Source: DATKWS01 sp035529435 (lineage in GTDB: Bacteria > Krumholzibacteriota > Krumholzibacteriia > Krumholzibacteriales > Krumholzibacteriaceae). From it: a stretch of DNA of 5,728 nt. Location: positions 1-5,728 of the forward strand of contig DATKWS010000135.1 of the NCBI GenBank assembly GCA_035529435.1, in the 5' to 3' direction. Under the pieces are notes generated by a model. It was not told where the DNA came from, made no database searches, and saw only the letters and a program-made list of their open reading frames with translations. How positions within the stretch are numbered: the stretch's first letter is position 1; every line of letters begins with the position of its first letter. Positions 1 to 5,728 of the stretch are shown piece after piece. A program made the position numbers and the translations under genes.

Positions 1-17
1 TGCATATATTTAGATAT

Positions 18-1493
18 ATGAAGGAATCAAAACATACGGCCCTCGGTAAACACAAACGGAAAGGGCTCATGTCCGGCGTCCTCTCCCGCCGCGGCATCCG
101 CAATACCATCTTCATCATCGCGATCGGAGCCCTCGCCGGCAGCCAGATCTCGAGCCCCAACAAGCGGATCATCGAAGCAATCGTGGGCATCGGACTTATC
201 GCTGTCATCTGGAGCTTCTCGACCTTCGCGGCCCTCTCGTTCATCATCCTGCTGTACCCGTTCCCCTTCGGCGTATCGATCGGCAGCTCCAATTTCATCC
301 TGCTCATCGTGATCTTCATCATTTACATGATCAGGGTGTCCGCACATGTGGAGAAGATACGATCGGATCGCTTTTTCAATATGGCCATCGTCCTCGTGGT
401 GCTCTCGTTCATCCTCTCGCTCTACAACCTCACCGCCGATCCCTACAAGCTGAACATGTCGTACATCCACACCACGAACTTCTTCGTCGCCATCATCTTC
501 TTCTACATGATCATCAACTTCATCAACACCGAGGGGCGGTTGCGAACCGCCGTGAAATTGATGCTCGTCACCGCAACGGTGGCGATCATATTCACGATCT
601 ACGAGATGAGTTTTCCGGGCGCGACCATCATACCGGGATGGATCGAAACAAGGCCGCGCGTCGGTCTCGTTCTCACGGACGTCAGGATGGGAGGTCCGTT
701 CCTCGATTTCGAGCTCTTCGCCGAATTCCTCGCACTGAACGTGCCCATCATCTTCCTCGTGATAATCCGCGCCCGCAGACTCTCCGTCAGGATCCTCCTC
801 ACGATCCTTCTCCTCGCCGATTTCTTCATGCTCTTTACCACGATCACGCGGGGCGCATTCATCAGCCTCACCATCGGTCTCGTCTACCTCGCCGTCATCT
901 CCCGGCGGGATCTCAACATCGTGCGTTTCGCCGGGATCGCCGCGACGTTGGTTTTCGTCATGATGATTATGAACTACGTCGTCGCAAACTACACGATCTC
1001 CGGTTCGCTGTTCGCGCGGCTGTTCAAGACAACGTTCTCGAGGAGTCTGATACCCGATACGAGATACGATGCGTGGCACAATGCCTGGGCCCGCGCCATG
1101 CAGCACCCGATCATCGGGCATGCTCCCGGGTGGGAGTTCTCGAGGGGCCTGACAACGGAATACTGGCCGCACAACGTATATCTCTACATCCTCAATATCA
1201 CCGGTTTCTTCGGCCTCTTCGCCTTTCTGTTTCTCCTGTACAAGCTCTTCCGGGCCTCCCTGCCCGGTATCAAGAGTTCCCTCGTATCGAGCCCCTTCCC
1301 CGAGGCGCTCATGAAGGTGCTGCACGTGTGCCTCGTCATGTTCATCATCGATCAGGTGAAGATCGAGTACCTGAGAAACATCAACTACGTATACTTCGTG
1401 TGGCTGATTTTCGGACTCATAGCCGCCACGAGAAACGTCATCCTTGACAAAGATCGAGGGACCGGGCCGGGCCCGCTCCCTCGATTACGTTGA
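18..1493 (+). CDS. O-antigen ligase/polymerase-like polytopic membrane protein (Wzy_C family)
   Basis: This 491-residue protein has a basic, presumably cytoplasmic N-terminus (residues 1-28, rich in K and R) followed by roughly 12-14 hydrophobic segments, for example about 29-44, 50-80, 92-106, 120-137, 151-169, 178-196, 238-250, 258-275, 280-294, 302-323, 387-409, 432-446 and 456-471. The signature of the O-antigen ligase/Wzy polymerase family is visible: TRGAF at 278-282 at the start of a membrane helix, then a long extracytoplasmic loop (about 324-386) with RYDAWHNAWARA at 349-360, P364 and G367, ending in PHNVYL at 384-389. Family members polymerise or transfer lipid-linked glycans on the outer face of the inner membrane; which of these this protein does cannot be told from sequence. 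The start is uncertain: no ribosome binding site is visible in the 17 bases upstream, and the frame stays open to the window edge. Met18 (base 69) is an alternative, preceded by GGAAAGGG. The last dozen codons form a strong hairpin. The family is clear, the exact role is not. Confidence 0.85.
   Translation: MKESKHTALGKHKRKGLMSGVLSRRGIRNTIFIIAIGALAGSQISSPNKRIIEAIVGIGLIAVIWSFSTFAALSFIILLYPFPFGVSIGSSNFILLIVIFIIYMIRVSAHVEKIRSDRFFNMAIVLVVLSFILSLYNLTADPYKLNMSYIHTTNFFVAIIFFYMIINFINTEGRLRTAVKLMLVTATVAIIFTIYEMSFPGATIIPGWIETRPRVGLVLTDVRMGGPFLDFELFAEFLALNVPIIFLVIIRARRLSVRILLTILLLADFFMLFTTITRGAFISLTIGLVYLAVISRRDLNIVRFAGIAATLVFVMMIMNYVVANYTISGSLFARLFKTTFSRSLIPDTRYDAWHNAWARAMQHPIIGHAPGWEFSRGLTTEYWPHNVYLYILNITGFFGLFAFLFLLYKLFRASLPGIKSSLVSSPFPEALMKVLHVCLVMFIIDQVKIEYLRNINYVYFVWLIFGLIAATRNVILDKDRGTGPGPLPRLR
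1453..1485. terminator. Compound hairpin at the convergent gene junction, probable terminator
   Basis: A perfect 9-bp inverted repeat (ATCGAGGGA at 1453-1461, TCCCTCGAT at 1477-1485) encloses one C-C mismatch and then a second 5-bp GC stem (CGGGC at 1463-1467, GCCCG at 1471-1475) with a 3-base loop. The structure works on either strand. Read on the minus strand, 28 bases past the aminopeptidase stop, it is followed by CTTTGTC, a weak T-rich tract. On the + strand it is followed by TACGTTGAG, with no T tract. It therefore more likely ends the aminopeptidase transcript, and may act as a stalling or RNA-protecting structure for the convergent ligase gene, whose final codons it occupies. The structure is seen directly; the terminator role is inferred. 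Confidence 0.6.
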
Positions 1494-1512
1494 GCCGACG
1501 GTTTCCACACCG

Positions 1513-2457
1513 CTACTTTACGAGAAACGTACCGCCCCGTATCAGGGTTTTCCTTCCGGCAACGAGGGTCGCCTTGTCCACGAGCCCGTCGAAGTGCCAC
1601 TTGCTCTTGTTCCTGCCGAGTCCGTAACTGTCACCGATGGCGAAATGGACCGTACCGAAGGCCTTTTCCGCCTCCAGCATGTTCCGGCATATCCGCGCGC
1701 CGCGGTTCGTGCCGATGCCGAATTCGCCGACGATCAGGCCGGTGGGATCCTTGCCGATACGCTTCACGACCTCGCTGATACCCTTCCCCTTGTATCCGAC
1801 GAGCCTGCCCTTATCGAAGACCATCTCGCATCGCCCGACCTTGTCGTCGATGAGACTGATCACCAGCTTCCCCGTGAAGGTGCTTTCGACGGGACAGGTG
1901 TAGCATTCGCCGGCGGGGAGGTTGCCGTGCATCCCCTTCTTGCTGATGTCGCCGTTGTCGTTCTCCCACCTGCGTCCCTTCACGCTGAACGTGATGTCGG
2001 TGCCGAGCGAGTTGGTGACCCGCACCTCAGGGCAGTCCTTGATCGTCCTGATGACTTTCCGCGTCAGCATGTCCATCTTCTTGAAATCGATATTCACGAG
2101 ACGTTCCATCATATCGATCGTGATACCCGGCATCATGCAGATGCGCCCGAAGCGTCCGCCGTGCTCGACCATGAAACCGCGGAACGGCTTTTCCTCGACA
2201 CGCGCATCGAGCATGTAGGTGACGATCTCCGCCTTCTTGATCATCATCTCGAAGAGGGCCGTCGGGCCCGTGATCGGTCGCAGGGTTTCGGTCATCAGGT
2301 AGGTCGTCACATCTGCTTCCGCCTTCGCCGCCCAGAATGCGAGCGCCTCGGCGATCTTCATCTTCTGGCGATCCGTGATCAGAAGGTATTTCTCCCCCTT
2401 CTTGATCCTCAGCGAATTCTGGACCGCCCGCTTCGCGGCACTGTACAGCTTGTCCAT
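1513..2457 (-). CDS. M29-family metallo-aminopeptidase (aminopeptidase T/AmpS-like)
   Basis: This 314-residue protein should remove N-terminal residues from peptides using a dinuclear metal centre, as in the M29 (COG2309) family. All residues known for the family's active site can be placed: E184 in NLPAGE, E245 in EFGIGTN, H271 and Y278 in HFAIGDSY, and H288 and D290 in WHFD. The seven-residue H-to-Y spacing and the HxD motif match Thermus/Staphylococcus AmpT/AmpS. The N-terminus (LYSAAKRAVQNSLRIKKGEK) is also typical. At 314 residues it is shorter than the usual 370-410, with only 17 residues between H271 and H288. The ATG at 2457 was chosen because AAAGGAGGAGCTC precedes it and family members start at about this point; the frame also continues upstream to an ATG at 2592. 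There is no signal peptide, so it is probably cytosolic. The gene ends in TAG, 19 bases from the stop of the convergent membrane-protein gene. It lies downstream of a secreted carboxypeptidase on the same strand but has its own likely promoter. Confidence 0.92.
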   Translation of the reverse strand: MDKLYSAAKRAVQNSLRIKKGEKYLLITDRQKMKIAEALAFWAAKAEADVTTYLMTETLRPITGPTALFEMMIKKAEIVTYMLDARVEEKPFRGFMVEHGGRFGRICMMPGITIDMMERLVNIDFKKMDMLTRKVIRTIKDCPEVRVTNSLGTDITFSVKGRRWENDNGDISKKGMHGNLPAGECYTCPVESTFTGKLVISLIDDKVGRCEMVFDKGRLVGYKGKGISEVVKRIGKDPTGLIVGEFGIGTNRGARICRNMLEAEKAFGTVHFAIGDSYGLGRNKSKWHFDGLVDKATLVAGRKTLIRGGTFLVK

Positions 2458-2470
2458 GAGCTCCTCCTTT
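2458..2470 (-). promoter_or_regulatory. Strong Shine-Dalgarno site that decides the aminopeptidase start
   Basis: On the minus strand the sequence reads AAAGGAGGAGCTC and then ATG. AAGGAGG lies 5 bases before the start codon and is nearly the full anti-Shine-Dalgarno complement. It favours the ATG at 2457 over the upstream in-frame ATG at 2592, which has no comparable site. Confidence 0.85.
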
Positions 2471-2539
2471 TGTGAACACGCCCCCGCGGGGTCCGCCCCC
2501 ACGCCAAACCGTCCAGCCGGTATCATTTTCCAGAGAAAG

Positions 2540-2567
2540 AATATACCAATAGAAAAACCGATGGCAA
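2540..2567 (-). promoter_or_regulatory. Sigma-70-like promoter for the aminopeptidase gene
   Basis: Reading the minus strand, TTGCCA (2567-2562, 5 of 6 matches to TTGACA), a 16-base spacer and TATATT (2545-2540, 5 of 6 matches to TATAAT) lie just downstream of the carboxypeptidase stop. The block is noticeably AT-rich in an otherwise GC-rich neighbourhood. Transcription would start near 2533, giving a leader of about 75 bases that contains the self-complementary CCCCGCGGGG (2482-2491) before the ribosome binding site. This implies the aminopeptidase can be expressed independently of the carboxypeptidase. The motif match is seen; promoter function is inferred, and this phylum's sigma factor preferences are not known to me. 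Confidence 0.55.
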
Positions 2568-2588
2568 GCGCCGATTTCCGGGCGGATA

Positions 2589-4907
2589 TCATCGCAACAG
2601 AATCAGGGTGCGCGTCCAGGACCTTCCGCCGACCGTGAGGCGCGTGAAATATACACCGCTCGCCAGCGCCCTGCCCGCATCGTTCCTCCCCTCCCATCGT
2701 ACCTCGTACGGACCAGGCGGGCGGTGTACGTTCTCGAGCACCGCCACGCGCCGTCCCGTGCAATCGTAGACCGCGAGGAAAACCGTTGCCAGGCCGGAGC
2801 CGTTCAGCGCATCGGTACCGACGGTGAACCGGATGGTGGTAACGGGATTGAACGGGTTCGGGTAATTTTGCGACAGTGCTGTACCGGCAGGCGGCTGCAC
2901 CGCGGGGGTGAGATCGTCCACCGTCCGGAACACGAGATTGCTCCGCCGGCTCCAATGGGCCTCGCCGTCGACCGCACGCACGAAATACGCGAACTCCCCC
3001 GTCTCCTCCGGGGTGCGGTAGCAGTACGTCCCGGTAAGCGCGGAAGCGATGACGGTACACTTCTCGTACGCGGCGGTCGGTTCGACGAGATCGATGTAGA
3101 TGCCGGCCTCCTCCACGTAATCGTCGGTGACGTAGGAGAACCGGAGCAGCAGGATCGCATTCTCCCAGATCACGCCGAGATCGTCGAGGTAGAACTCGGC
3201 ATCGACCCAGCCGCTCGAGTTTCCCGTGATGCCGTGTCCGCGGTTGTTGCCGTGCGGATCGACCGTGGTGGTGAGGTTGCCGGGTACAGTCATCCAGATC
3301 ACTCCCTGATCGGTGCTCGCTTCGAAGTATGCATAGTCCCAGTCCGTCTCGATGTCGTACCACACCCTGCACGTCACGGTATCCCCCGTACCGAGCGGAT
3401 AGATCGAGGCCATCGTCATCGTGTTGTAGATATTGTTGCCCATGCCGGAATAGAAACTGTGGGTACCGGCCGCGGAGAGCGTGGAGCTGAGCGAGAATCC
3501 ATCGAGCACCCACAGTGTATCGCCCACCTCGCATGAGTCGGTGACGCCGGTGAGGTTCTTCAATTCCACCACCTCGTACGCTGCCGGCGGATTCGGATCG
3601 TTCTGATCCGGATCGCTCCAGTGCAGCTTGAATGTGGGTGTGGGGGTGGCGGGGATACCATACATCGTCGGCGCGAACGGGCCCAGCACCCCGTGCGGCG
3701 CGTCCGCGCGTCCCAGCAGGGTGAGGTTGAGCTCGAGGACCTTCTCGAAGGTCGGCTGGATGAGGCTCTCGGGCGGGCCGAAGCCACCTTCCTCGTACGA
3801 GTTCAGTTCGACGGTGAAGCAATAGAACCGGTTCTTGCCGCCCGTCTCCCCGTATGCCCAGTCATCCGAATCGCCGTTGGTCCGGTAGATCGCGCCCATC
3901 GCCGTGTTCCCCGACGTGTAATCGTTCCCGCGCTTCAGCGAATCGCCGAGAGCCACTAACATCTCATGATCATCCGTGTAGAGCGGTGCGTACCCCCAGG
4001 GGAAGAGGATCAGCTCGCTGTAGCTGTGATACGAAAGGGCCAGCGTGAATGAGCGGGAGGCACAGAAATCTCTCATCGCCTGCGTCTCCGGTTCGCTGAA
4101 GGAAGCCGGCCCCCGGTAGAGAGCCGACGCCGGATCGGGCGAGCTTCCCGCGTCGTCGTACCCCCACATGTAGCTGTAGTTCCGGTTGATATCGACTCCG
4201 AAGGTGCCGTTCCCGTTATCCCGCCTGTTCTTGCGCCACCACGTCCACCAGTCGCCGCTGTGGTTGTTCTGCACGTATACATGGCCGTCGGGATTGAGCA
4301 TCGGAACGATCCAGATCTCCCGCTCATCCACGAGCTGCGCGATCCGCGGACTGGAGCCGTAATGCTCCAGAAGGTAGCCGGCGAGCATGAGCGGCACCTC
4401 GACCGACATGATCTCCCGTGCGTGGTGGCAGCCCACGATGAGTATCTCCGTCTCGTCCTCATCGGCGGCCGCGTTGTCCGATATCTTGATCGCCCGGATC
4501 ACCCTCCCCTCCCAACTGAATCCGAGGGTGTCGATGTGCGCCAGGGCCGGGTGCTCCCCGGCCAGCGAATCGAGAGCCGCCTCCATCTCGTCGTACGTGT
4601 GGTACGACCCCAGGTTCTCGTCGAGTGCGCCCGGAGCGGTAAAACCGGCCCGCTCGAGAACCGCCACCGGCGACGCCGTGCTGCGGAGCCATTCCAGCTG
4701 TTCGTCCGTGACGGCGAGATCGACGCGGCCGTCGGGGTAGACCGCCAAGAGATCGATGTTCCGCGATACGATATCGCGCTGGGTGAGATCCCGCGTCAGT
4801 ACGCTGCGGACCAGCGCCGTGGGCCGCTCCCCGCCCGCGAAAAGCCCGGCAGGATGAATGAGACCAAGAATGATAGCCGCCAGTACCGTGAGCGCCGCCG
4901 CTTTCAA
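2589..4907 (-). CDS. Secreted M14 zinc carboxypeptidase with accessory domains and C-terminal sorting tail
   Basis: This 772-residue protein should be exported and cleave C-terminal residues from peptides. A signal peptide spans residues 1 to about 24 (hydrophobic core, then GLFA before GG). Residues about 29-98 look like an N-terminal propeptide. The M14 catalytic domain covers about 100-400. It has zinc ligands H162 and E165 (HHARE) and H294 (SYHSYS), substrate-binding R225 (WWRKNR) and N241/R242 (DINRNY), Y341 (equivalent to bovine Tyr248) and catalytic E367 (FTVEL). D348, two residues before W350, falls at the specificity position 255 of carboxypeptidases A and B, suggesting basic C-terminal residues. 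A fibronectin-III-like strand set (about 425-455, 611-662) appears to be split by a beta-sandwich resembling the immune-inhibitor-A/MAM type (about 460-610: STDQG, TTTVDP, ITGNSSGW, LRFSYVTD). Residues 679-772 form a FlgD-like sorting domain (SQNYPNPFNP, VYDCTGRRV, ASGVYFTRL, TRTLILLR). The start is TTG with GGGGAGG six bases upstream. The TGA stop overlaps an ATG in the downstream aminopeptidase frame. Confidence 0.93.
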   Translation of the reverse strand: MKAAALTVLAAIILGLIHPAGLFAGGERPTALVRSVLTRDLTQRDIVSRNIDLLAVYPDGRVDLAVTDEQLEWLRSTASPVAVLERAGFTAPGALDENLGSYHTYDEMEAALDSLAGEHPALAHIDTLGFSWEGRVIRAIKISDNAAADEDETEILIVGCHHAREIMSVEVPLMLAGYLLEHYGSSPRIAQLVDEREIWIVPMLNPDGHVYVQNNHSGDWWTWWRKNRRDNGNGTFGVDINRNYSYMWGYDDAGSSPDPASALYRGPASFSEPETQAMRDFCASRSFTLALSYHSYSELILFPWGYAPLYTDDHEMLVALGDSLKRGNDYTSGNTAMGAIYRTNGDSDDWAYGETGGKNRFYCFTVELNSYEEGGFGPPESLIQPTFEKVLELNLTLLGRADAPHGVLGPFAPTMYGIPATPTPTFKLHWSDPDQNDPNPPAAYEVVELKNLTGVTDSCEVGDTLWVLDGFSLSSTLSAAGTHSFYSGMGNNIYNTMTMASIYPLGTGDTVTCRVWYDIETDWDYAYFEASTDQGVIWMTVPGNLTTTVDPHGNNRGHGITGNSSGWVDAEFYLDDLGVIWENAILLLRFSYVTDDYVEEAGIYIDLVEPTAAYEKCTVIASALTGTYCYRTPEETGEFAYFVRAVDGEAHWSRRSNLVFRTVDDLTPAVQPPAGTALSQNYPNPFNPVTTIRFTVGTDALNGSGLATVFLAVYDCTGRRVAVLENVHRPPGPYEVRWEGRNDAGRALASGVYFTRLTVGGRSWTRTLILLR

Positions 4908-4913
4908 TGGTAT

Positions 4914-4920
4914 CCTCCCC
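4914..4920 (-). promoter_or_regulatory. Ribosome binding site supporting the TTG start of the carboxypeptidase
   Basis: On the minus strand GGGGAGG precedes the TTG codon at 4907-4905 by six bases (ATACCA). No ATG in frame precedes the signal peptide, so the TTG with this site is the best start. The signal peptide begins MKAAAL, with the expected lysine directly after the initiator. Confidence 0.8.
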
Positions 4921-4966
4921 GGTGCATTCCCCGCCCCCGCCCGTTGGTTACGCGCGAGAGCATGCG

Positions 4967-4996
4967 ATAAAACACTGATGCGTCCAATCGTATCAC
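4967..4996 (-). promoter_or_regulatory. Tentative promoter for the carboxypeptidase gene
   Basis: On the minus strand GTGATA (4996-4991) and TTTTAT (4972-4967) are separated by 18 bases, about 60 bases before the TTG start. Each hexamer matches the sigma-70 consensus only moderately. TTGGAC (4987-4982) is a competing -35-like element. A promoter must lie somewhere in this 171-base divergent region, but its exact position is weakly supported. Confidence 0.25.
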
Positions 4997-5024
4997 AGCG
5001 TGCAGGCCTGTTTCCACTTTGTTA

Positions 5025-5054
5025 TTGCGCGACATACGCCGCGATACCTATAAT
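5025..5054 (+). promoter_or_regulatory. Sigma-70-like promoter for the GT-C-type membrane protein gene
   Basis: A perfect -10 hexamer TATAAT (5049-5054) sits 18 bases after TTGCGC (5025-5030), which keeps the TTG of the -35 consensus. Transcription would begin near 5061, leaving a short leader of under 20 bases that contains the ribosome binding site GGGAG (5066-5070) before the ATG at 5079. The placement relative to the start codon makes this the more convincing of the two promoters in the divergent intergenic region. Confidence 0.6.
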
Positions 5055-5078
5055 CCCCCTTTGGCGGGAGACGACACC

Positions 5079-5728
5079 ATGGTGCTTGGAACCGACAAAC
5101 GCGCATCAACGAGGGCCCTCGCGATAGCCCTCGTCATCACCATCGCCCCGTTCATCACCATCCCCCTTCTCGGATCACAGTTCTACTTCCGGCACGACGA
5201 CGCCTCTGCGATCCTGTGGTCGAAGGAGTTCGTGTATCCCCTGCACCATGCATTCTCGCCCGACCCCGCGGTGAACCATTTCAACGATTACCCCGGCATG
5301 GCCGGGGCCTGGCGTCCCTTCAACTTTCTCTACGTCAAAATCCTGTGGCACCTGTTCGGGTCGAACCCCGCTCCTTACCAGATCATCGGCGGCCTGTGCT
5401 TCATCGGCGCCGTCCTGTCACTGTTCGGCCTGGCGGTACGGGAGTACGGCATCCACCCCGCCGTGCTGAGCTGTCTGGGGCTCTTCGCCGCGTTCCACGG
5501 CACGATGTACAACCTGTTCCACATCGCCGCCCCGAGCTCCTACCTGTTTCAGGTACTGATGGTGTTCTGTTTCTGGCGGTTCCTGCGCAGCGGCCGGCTC
5601 CCCTACGCGATCGGCATGGTACTGCTCTTCGGACCCTCGATGGGACGGCAGACGACCGCCATCATCCTCACCGCCATCCTGATCGTCTTCACGCTCGAGC
5701 GATTGAAGCTCCGCTCGCCGCTGTGGGG
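5079..5728 (+). CDS. Multipass membrane protein, probable GT-C-fold glycosyltransferase (5' part)
   Basis: Only the first 216 codons are present; the gene runs off the window. The start ATG follows GGGAG by eight bases. Residues about 13-31 form a first membrane helix. A polar loop follows with F37-R-H-D-D41, the position where GT-C enzymes such as the GT39/GT83 protein mannosyl- and arabinosyltransferase relatives carry their acidic catalytic pair. Next comes GAWRPFNFLYVKILWHLFG (76-94), resembling the YRPL...LFG segment of PMT/TMTC-type proteins, with NPAPYQIIGGL after it. Further helices lie at about 102-119, 128-146, 152-169, 176-188 and 192-206. Such proteins transfer sugars from polyprenyl-phosphate donors to lipid, glycan or protein acceptors on the outer face of the membrane. 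The GT-C assignment rests on topology and these short motifs, and substrate and acceptor cannot be told. It is divergently transcribed from the carboxypeptidase gene, with its own promoter. Confidence 0.7.
   Translation, partial: MVLGTDKRASTRALAIALVITIAPFITIPLLGSQFYFRHDDASAILWSKEFVYPLHHAFSPDPAVNHFNDYPGMAGAWRPFNFLYVKILWHLFGSNPAPYQIIGGLCFIGAVLSLFGLAVREYGIHPAVLSCLGLFAAFHGTMYNLFHIAAPSSYLFQVLMVFCFWRFLRSGRLPYAIGMVLLFGPSMGRQTTAIILTAILIVFTLERLKLRSPLW

Noticed and set aside
27..1325. A 432-codon open frame on the minus strand antisense to the ligase gene
   Set aside because: Its product is dominated by D, E, R, G and H with no hydrophobic core or recognisable motif, as expected of a mirror frame of a GC-rich membrane-protein gene. 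The + strand frame has clear family motifs.
1444..2475. A 343-codon open frame on the + strand antisense to the aminopeptidase
   Set aside because: It covers exactly the opposite strand of a gene with all M29 active-site residues, and its composition (rich in D, H, R and L) shows no domain.
2482..2491. Palindrome CCCCGCGGGG in the aminopeptidase leader as a terminator or riboswitch
   Set aside because: It has no loop in its simplest form, no T tract follows it, and the surrounding leader shows no known riboswitch layout. It is probably chance in a GC-rich sequence.
2724..3536. A 270-codon + strand open frame opposite the carboxypeptidase accessory domains
   Set aside because: It is an antisense shadow with low-complexity charged composition and no ribosome binding site evidence.
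2593..3822. Upstream continuation of the aminopeptidase frame through the carboxypeptidase gene, up to 769 codons in all
   Set aside because: This part lies in a shifted frame inside the carboxypeptidase coding sequence, and its Arg-rich product matches no domain. The carboxypeptidase frame is supported by catalytic residues and a sorting tail across the same bases.
4858..5127. An 89-codon + strand open frame spanning the divergent intergenic region
   Set aside because: It starts inside the carboxypeptidase signal-peptide region on the opposite strand and overlaps the start of the GT-C-like gene in another frame. It has no recognisable feature, and a promoter lies within it.

Overview
The window comes from a GC-rich bacterium. 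The best single clue to its identity is the C-terminal tail of the secreted carboxypeptidase, which carries an SQNYPNPFNP-type motif and ends in a basic TRTLILLR. This sorting tail is typical of the Fibrobacteres-Chlorobi-Bacteroidetes (FCB) superphylum and its uncultured high-GC relatives, such as the Eisenbacteria, Krumholzibacteriota and Latescibacteria types. That placement is an inference from one domain; there is no marker gene here to test it.

The layout has four genes in two arrangements. On the + strand at the left (18-1493) is a polytopic membrane protein of the O-antigen ligase/polymerase (Wzy_C) type. It converges on a minus-strand M29 aminopeptidase (2457-1513), with 19 bases between the two stop codons and a strong compound hairpin in the last codons of the ligase gene. 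Upstream of the aminopeptidase on the same strand is a large secreted M14 zinc carboxypeptidase (4907-2589) with accessory beta-sandwich domains and the sorting tail. A 171-base divergent intergenic region then separates it from a + strand gene (5079 to the window edge) for a multipass membrane protein that looks like a GT-C glycosyltransferase.

The two central genes are both exopeptidases. One trims peptides or proteins from the C-terminus outside the cell, and the other trims from the N-terminus, apparently in the cytosol. They share a strand but are probably not a simple operon, because the 131-base gap contains a good sigma-70-like promoter and a strong ribosome binding site of its own for the aminopeptidase. 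A joint role in using external peptides is a reasonable guess. The flanking genes point to envelope polysaccharide or glycoconjugate assembly: lipid-linked sugar transfer and glycan polymerisation or ligation. Nothing visible ties the peptidases to that work.

I see no RNA gene, CRISPR array, insertion sequence or phage gene. I do not see a clear new multi-gene system. The points most worth a second look are the domain architecture and predicted basic specificity of the carboxypeptidase, the hairpin embedded in coding sequence at the convergent junction, and the ATGA overlap with an in-frame membrane-helix extension upstream of the aminopeptidase.
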